From positions 35,571,380 to 35,635,379 of the forward strand of contig OZ026835.1 of the NCBI GenBank assembly GCA_964023205.1: a stretch of 64,000 nucleotides of DNA, written 5' to 3'. The notes under the pieces were generated by a model, which did not search any database, was not told the origin of the DNA, and saw only the letters and a list, made by a program, of their open reading frames with translations. Below are positions 52,301 to 61,300 of this stretch, piece after piece; position 1 is the first letter of the stretch, and each line of letters begins with the position of its first letter. Both the position numbers and the translations under genes were made by a program. Origin of the DNA: Lutraria lutraria. Taxonomy: Eukaryota; Mollusca; Bivalvia; Venerida; Mactridae.

Positions 52301-55300
52301 GCATCTCTGAGAAATTCTAAAGATGGAGTCGAGAATCAAACCCACGACCTTAGGATCAGTAATCCAGCATGTTACCATTAGACCAACAAGTATCCCTTAT
52401 TGTAATAGACACATTATGAATAAAGATAAGTTTATTACCTTCTCCTTACAAAATGCAGAGAATTGTCTAGCCAGCGTTTCATCATCTGTGCTAACAGTTG
52501 TCTGTATGGCGATGTTGATAATATGAATGGGTTCATTATCAGCTCCGGCATCTGATACTGATACACTCTGTAAATAAATCATAAGTTAAACAATACTGAT
52601 ATACATAATAGTTTCTGACAAGATTTTTCTTATTAGTTGCCATGGCAACCAGAGTTCCGAATTTTCAGAGGAGATGTCATTTGAAGCAAAATGTGAACAG
52701 ACGAACAATGTACGCTGGAAGGTGAGCGATCCTAATAGCTCACTCTGGCACTTTGTGAATGTTATCCATTTCATTAGCACTGAATGAATTCCCTTTTTTT
52801 CTTACAAACAAGAATGCAAATTTGTCTAAATAATGCATAACATTTACAACCGTCCTATGAACTACTGTCAAACGATGTAAATTGCTACCACTGAATGAAT
52901 GCCACCCTCTGAATAAAGTCCATCATTTATAAAAACATCATTGATATTCAGAACAAAAATAACCCCAAATAAAGGTCACCTGTCAATAAAGGCCACAGTT
53001 TCCCTTTCTCAAGGGTGGCCTTTGTTCACAGGTTTGACTGTCAATGATAACACAATACCTGTACAGATATGGTGTCCTCTTTACCGGACTCATAGTTATA
53101 ACCATCTTCTAGATCATCTGTAGGACTATCAGGTAGATCATCTTCTATCACAAATGCATCCATGATTGTATCAAAATTACTGCAAATACATGCATCAATC
53201 ATATGAATACAAAATTTAATGTTAGAATCAGATTTTGAATTGCCTTAGAATTAAGCCATTTACACAAACACATTTTGCATGCAATAAAAAATACTTAGAT
53301 ATTCAGGAAATCAAATTCTGAATTCTTCTTTTGATGTACTTCCAAATTTAACACCAAATCTTGTCAAGTAGGAAGACTAGAAATCATTTTATCAAAGAAG
53401 TAATATCTTCCAATACAGTGAACCCTCATGAACTACTACATGATATGCTCAATCTTAAAAATCGGAGTAAATGCATTTTAATACCCAAAAGGTTGGAAGA
53501 AAAGTGCGTTTTCTGATCAAATGACCAGTTAATTAAAACATCTAAAATTTTACGCTTTTGAAATACTTTTCCAGTGTACCATGTAATTTTAAGAACAAAA
53601 TATTTTAGTACCAGTTTTGTTATCAACAGTTAATACGTACCTCATGAATTCATCAAAGGATGAGAAGGCGGCCATCACTCCCATTCTAGCAGCAACAAGT
53701 GGTTCATCTATCTGGTCTATATGATTATCATCATCAAATACCTCAAGACTCATAGTACTGTCTGAGCTACCAACACTACTAATACTTGGAACACGAGAGT
53801 CTAGACGTGTCATCATCATCCTGTAAGTGTATAGTTCATATTCTCCAAAATATTCTCTAAACAACATGTGTATTAATTATTATATACTGTATTTTCATTT
53901 ATTTTCGTTGGGCTCAATTTTCGTGGTTTTTACTAAAATGGCTATTTCGTGGGGACATAAATTTGTGGATTTTGATTTTTGAAAAGAAATGCCTTATCTC
54001 TGCATTTAAATTCATGGGGATTTGATTTCGTGAATGAGCCGACCCACGAAATTAAATCCCCAATGAAAATTAATGATTCCACAGTACTAACATTAATAAA
54101 TAAATGTTATGAGCTAGCATATGAAATAAGCTGTTACATATCTTTCTAATACTTAGTAAAAAGTTTGAATAGATTTTAAGACAATCATACTGTTTGCTGC
54201 CTTTTTGAGTTTCATACATGGTTTTGCTTTTATTTATCGTTTTGCAGCACTAAAGCATCGTGGGAGATAATTTCAGTGACTGAATCCTGACTCAATATTT
54301 ACTATTTTCAAACCCGAATTTGGATGTAAAACATGCGTCTTATACAATAGTGATTGCGGTTATCTGTTTAGTGTAGGAATTATATCACCAATAATTTGCA
54401 CTTATTTCAATAACCTTACCTGTTAGGATGGGAACGAGGAAGATCAAATCTGAATTCTACAATACAAATACCATCTGACATATCTCTATGTCCAAGACAA
54501 TTCAGATCGTATGCAATATATGCTCTTCTTATGTATACCTAAAAATGTCAAATTACAAAAGTTAATAATGTTCCATTATACAAATTTATTCAAAATGAGT
54601 AGGTTATCTTAGCAGCCCAATGGTTTACTTGAAGAAACTATAATAAATAATATTATGTTAAGTATTCAAATATTAATGTTCAAGAATCCTTAGAGGTAAA
54701 TGTGCCATTTAATTTTAACATAGAATAAACAGATTGAACAATTGTAACTACTACATTTTTATACTTTGAGGGACACTTTCATCAGGAAAAATGTACATGT
54801 TTTTTTTTGTAAATTCTTGAGCATATACACAGAACTGAAATCCTGAAAATAGGCTCATAAAACTTACCTCAAGGGCAGCAACTCTTACAAGAGCATTACT
54901 ATGGAAGAAGAATTCTTGAAGAACATCATATATAGCTGACTCTGAATTGATCAGTTTCTAAAAAAATAAAACAGATTGCTATTTTAAGTCTCTTTAACAT
55001 AAGACCAGTTTTTTTGTCATTGAAGATGCTACATGAAGATTGAAGGAGGTTTAAATAGATGAAACATATAACTGCAACCGTGGTCAAATTGTTATGGCGT
55101 CTGCCTTAGGAACAGGAGATCGAAAGTTCGAACCCAAATAGATGCTCAGTTAGATCTGATGCAGTCGGTTGGTATGCTGCAAGCTAGTTAAATAACAATT
55201 ATCGTCGACCCAACTCTGCCATTTGGGTCAGTGGAAAACAGAAACTATTCATTACATGCCTTACCTGTAAACTTTCTGGGCATGCATCATGACCATACAT

Positions 55301-58300
55301 ATCTGTAGCTGACAGGAATATATTCTCCATCTGATTGTGTCGCAGTTCATACGGCGGTTGATGCGCTGCTATAAGTACTTGACGAGCCTTCAATGCCACT
55401 TTAGCATTCAATGTACGATTAAGATTAGTGAGTTCCGTGAGAATACAGGTGAGATCATCCGTCAAGTTGAGATCCTTGCCACACAACTGATCCTGTAAAA
55501 TAAGTCATAGTATTTAAGCGTAAAAGGGTGCGTTTCTGGTCACATGATCATTTGAAAAAGAGCAGATAGGTAGGAATTTTTTTGCATTTTTTTTTTCTTG
55601 AAGGCGAGAAGGTGGATGTACCATTCCTTGTGTCTAATAAAAAGTCTAGGGTAGCGGTGAAAATTCAGGGTAGATCGGGCGACAACCAATTTTATGGAAC
55701 TGTTTAGTTTGTATACTGATACATTAAAATATGGAAACAAGAGCCCTAGACAGTGTCAATGCTTGTCTGTTCACTGCCTAATGAGAGATCTATCCACCTA
55801 TGATGTTTCATATTGCTACCTCTTATAGTTTCCGAGTTATGAGCTAGATCTACATTAAAATGTTTGCACGACGACGACTCAGACTCCGCAGTTATCACAA
55901 TGATTTGACTTTTTGTTTGAAATCAGACGAGCTAAAAATGTATTTGGTGACTTCTTTAATATATCTAATAGTTTCATATTTTTCAACAGTAAAACTTAAC
56001 TTACTATAATCATGATAACTAGGTTATTTTTCTTCAATACAGAAAGACTAGAGAAGATGTTTCCAGTGACAACTCCAATATCATCTTTGTTCCTTTCTAT
56101 TAAATGAGCTATACATTTGTCGTAACTTCCTGAAATCAATATAAAACACAGAATGTTGAACGGTAAGAATTTCATACTGTGAAATTTAAAATCACTACCT
56201 CATATGTAGACAAAATCCCAATTTTATCTTGTGATAACATAAACAGATGTCATTATTGCATTTCTGATTAGCTTAAATATGCAAATTGATAAGAAAACAA
56301 GAGTGCCAAAAGTGGTGCCAACACTCGTCTATTCACCGCCTCAGTGAGATCTATCCACCTATGAAGTTTCATGTTGCTACCTCTTTTAATTTCAGAGTTA
56401 TGAACTACAATAAAGATTTTGTATGTCGCAGACACTGACGCGGCATCAACAATTAATAGATACAAAAGAACTGTAATAACTGTAATTTCACGTCACACCA
56501 CAAAAGAAGAGAATACTGATACAAATAATCAGAGGTGATGTTTTAAGATTGGTCCTTATTCAGTGTTTACTCTGGAACGGATTTGGTCTCAACTTGTATA
56601 AAATAAATATCTTACCATGTTGAAATTGGATTTCTACACGTAAATACTGCCTTAGTAAATCTTGAATTACGGACTTCATGTGACCACGAATACCATTTCT
56701 ATATCTGTAACGGTAACAAAACATAACATTAAAGTAAAAGTTCTTATTAATCTGTAAACAGACAGTCTTGGGTAGGTTAGACGAAAGAATTGTGTCTGTG
56801 TTTTGAAATATCAAATCTTTTTTATAATACACAAAACAACATGATTTTTGGGACTTTAGTAATTAAAAGATACAAAATAACTTTGATTTCATATAATACC
56901 CCTAAAGACTAATGCAATATCAATAAGAATTCAATACTAAATCAACTATTTGTTGTATGAAGAAATACACTATGACATGATTTTTTCCCACTGCATTATA
57001 ACTATAAACTATTAATTAACCTCTCTAGAGCAACAACCTCTCAACAACAACATAATTCTGCTACTCCAAAGGGGTGTCGCTTTGGAGAGGTTGCATTGTC
57101 TATTCAAAACTTAAATTGATATTGTCTTCACAAAATGATTTCAAGTAACAAATATTTTGCCATTAAATGCAGGGAGGTAACTATGAAAACTCTGAACAGT
57201 ACATGATTACCTACCTTTGTACTAACTCAACAATTCCCTGAGTATTCATAAAGAACACATCTCTTTCAGCACGTTTTGTCAATGTTGCTGCATGGCCATC
57301 AATGACATTAGCGATCTGTTGACTCGGGAACTGACTTAATACTGATGTAAGATTACTGGCGTATGTAGATAGGAGCTTTCTGATTGCTTTCTCAACTCGG
57401 GCTGGAATTCTACCTGAGGTGACGGCTATCATTTCCTGCAAGTTTAAACACAAGTTAAGAGAAACTTTTGCACCAGTGATTACAGTATTTATTAATTTCA
57501 ATTCTATTCATAAAAAGAAAACACAATCTAGTTGACAAAAACATACACCAATTTTGACTGTGACAAATGACTGTGACAAGCTGAATAAGAAACTGGCACT
57601 GGTTAATGCTAAAATTGATGAAATAAGGACCAGACTTCATACACATAGTACTGTTCCATCAGGTATACTTAAACCTAACAAAAAATATTTATTCTAGTAT
57701 TCAATAAAACAAGATACAGTCAAACTTGTGTTAGCAGTCACCCAGTGAATAAAGGCCATTCTTTGAAACACAATAACTGATGATTTAGAACATAATGACC
57801 TCTGAATAAAGACTACCTGTCAATAAATGTCACATTTTGTCCTCCTCTAGGGTGGTCTTATCCACGGGTTTGACTGTATGCATAAAAAGATCAAGATAAA
57901 GATCACATTTGATGATGTTATGTTGGTAGTCGTTTGTTTGAGTTTTACGCCCTTTTTCAACAGTCAAAGTCATATGAGGCAGACAGTTCACTTAACCATC
58001 ATTCCTGGGAAGAACCAGTACTAGACTCCCATCCTCCGTAAGCAACTATCTACTTTCTCACATAAAGAGACATGGTCAGAAGCTGGGCTCGAACCAATGG
58101 CCCTCTATCACTATCAGTGATAGGTTACAGTGATTTGAAGTCAGCGACCTTAATCACTCAGTCGGTAATAGTGGTGGTTTTATAGTACATGTACCTGTAA
58201 TTCCAGTAAAGGTAAGGCTGGATCTTTAAGGCACTTAATTAAACTCTCAACGACTTTCTTCAATCTCTCAGAGAAGTGTGGTTCAGGAAGTACGTAACCA

Positions 58301-61300
58301 GAAAGTACATTCTCTAGTTCTTCCATATTTCTTTGATATACTTGATGTAACTTCATACCATGAGTAGGTGGGTTCTGAGAACTTGGTAATTTATCTGTAC
58401 AAGGTTTGGCCTGTAAAAGAAAGGGAGAAATATGTATATACTGTGGAATCCACAAAATCAAATCCCCACAAATTTTAATGCAGAGATAAGGCATTTCTTT
58501 CAGAAATCAAAATCCACAAATTTATGTCCCCACGAAATAGCCGTTTTAGTAAAAACCACGAAAATTGAACCCAACGAAAATAAATGAAAATACAATATAT
58601 CACTAAACAGGAAATGGTGAGCATACAGCCGTAAAGTGTACGGACAAGTGAAAGGAACAATTACTATTATAGAACAATTCTGTATAATATAATATATATC
58701 ATTATCAGGTGATATTACAGGTAGTATATTACAGGCCTAGTCAATGCTAAAAAATAGATATATAATTTATAGCTGCAGAATTAGTCACTAAATTTTTCTT
58801 TTCAACATTCATTTTAACTTAAACTTTGTATTTTCACATGGGATATTCAGTTTAATACAAACAGTATAACGTAAGCTGAGATAGATTGAAGAATCTAATA
58901 CAATTACCTGAACAACTCTGGTAGGATCATCTAGGACAAGATTAGCAACTATGGTACCCGATTCTAACACAGCACCTGGTCTTTTCAAATAATGGATACT
59001 AAAACCAAATATACACAAAAATTAGCAACTATGGTACCCGACTCTAACACTTGACCTAGTCTCTTTAAAGTCTAGTGGTCATTACAATCTGGGGATCTGG
59101 GTTCGAAGCCCTGCCATGGCAGACCATAGCCTTCAGCGAAAGTTTGGCAAGAAATGTAAGTTTTCTTCTAGATGAGGAGTAGTTGCAGGTTCCTTGTGGA
59201 AGGGTAAGTTCGTACTGGTTAGAATACAGTCCAGGAAAACTGGTTTAAGTGAACTGGCTGACTTATATAAATGAAACATTGTTGATAAACGGTGTTAAAT
59301 CCTCTGGAAGAAAATGAACACACTTCTACTACAGTGCAACCTCCTTACAGCAGCCAATGATGGGAAGGAGAAAATGGCTGTTGTAAGGAGGTCACTGCTG
59401 TTGAGAAAGTGAAAATAGAGTAAAATGCCAATTTGGGTTGCTAGCATACCGGCCATAACAAGGAGGTGACAGTGGTCCAGAAATGAACGTTTATGGAGGT
59501 TACACTATTTAGACCTCATGTAAACTTACCATCCAGTCTCTGTGACTCTTAATTCCATCACCATTTTCATAACTTCTATCTCAGCATACACATCTCCACT
59601 AAATACATGACCACCATCCTCAACAACATAGTTGATCAATTTTCCTGCTGAAGGTGATCTGAAATACAACAGCAACAGTAACAGCAACACATTTACTGAA
59701 AATATTATTAGGATTGGTGAATAAATGAAGGCACTAGAGTGTAAACAAGCTAAATATAGCAAATTTTGTAATTCAAGGGCCCATAACTCTAGAAGTTATT
59801 ATCAGATTTTGCCCATAATCGAATTTAGCTGAGACATTGTGGCCATATACATTGTGAGCAAGTTTAATCCTGATTCGTTAAGAGCTGCGATTGCTAGAGT
59901 GTAAACAAACTAATTGTGGACGTACGACGGAAGACGGACATTCAACGATCCTAAAAGCTCACCTGATGAATCAGGTGAGCTAAAAAGCAATAGCAACATT
60001 AGATATCATAAAAAATCTTAATGTTGCTGCCTACAACAACTTGTGAAATGAACAAATTTAGAGATAAAATACTTAGTTGAGTCTAACTTAATTAGTGTCA
60101 ATTACATGTTTTTTGCCATTAAACAAGTGCGTATTTCATGATGCATTAGTTCAATTTCTGTGTTAAACACTTCTAGAGATTCAATTCAATTCTTATGGAA
60201 GAAATAAAGATATTTGTTTATCTCTTCCCACAATTGGTTTATTTTGTGAAATAGGAAGACATTTTGTCTACAGTTTTCGAACATCCATCACTAACCATTT
60301 ATATGTGGTAGTTGTCAATTACATGCATATAATCCAGGATAACTGTTTAGGCTAATGAGCCATCCGTACATAATAAAAATATTGTTAAAATAAGACTTAA
60401 ACAAGAAGTTTCATTCTATAAATGCATAAGCCCCCCGAGTTAACCTTGTATGGACGGACAAACGGACAGACGGACAAGATAATCAATATATATGCCCCCA
60501 GTGGAAGATTGACTTAACCTCAGATGGACATATGGCCAGAGACAGACAAAGCAATCACTATATGCATCAAATTATGCAAGGGCATAAAAAATACAAAAAT
60601 TATGTTTTATTTTACCTTAACACAGTAGGATCATTTTCTTTCTGTAGAACACAAGTCTGGTTGTCAATGGTGATTCTATAGGTACTGACTTGTTCTTTCA
60701 TGTAGGTGGTATAACTAGAACCGTCAATGGATAACAATAAGCCTCCATCACTAAGTCTGTGAGCTTCTAGTTCTAACGTGGAACCATTCATGGATAAGAA
60801 ATAACGGATTGGTCCAACTTTCACTACCTGTAGTGTGAATAAAACATATATAAGCATACAAGATTAATCATTAATGATTTATCATAGCCTAATGAGTGCA
60901 TGGTCTAAATAAATTTATACAATGTTGACCAGAAATATTGAGAGAAAATATAATTGTTTTCAAGCAAGGACATATATCATATCATGTAATAACCTCATTA
61001 AATCATATTTCACAAAATAAGGGAAAAGGAAAGCACTCCACAAATTTGCAATGGAAATCAATATGAAATGTGACAATGTATGTATACAACTTAAATACCT
61101 GTTTCATTAATATAGTATTTTCTATATACAGTAAAACCTCTGTAGGGCAAAACCCTGTGGGAACTCCAAATATTGACTGTTGTTTAGAAGTTATTGCTCT
61201 ACAGAGGTTAAATTTAGAGTAAAAATCAGCTTAGGGAAATTTTGAAGGTGTTGTTACAGAGAGGTTGTTGTTCTACAGAGGTTAAATTAGTAGTAAAAAT

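Noticed and set aside
52032..52310. 92-residue plus-strand frame, similar to the one at 49673
   Set aside because: Both are SINE family B sequence read antisense; the resemblance is between the SINE copies.
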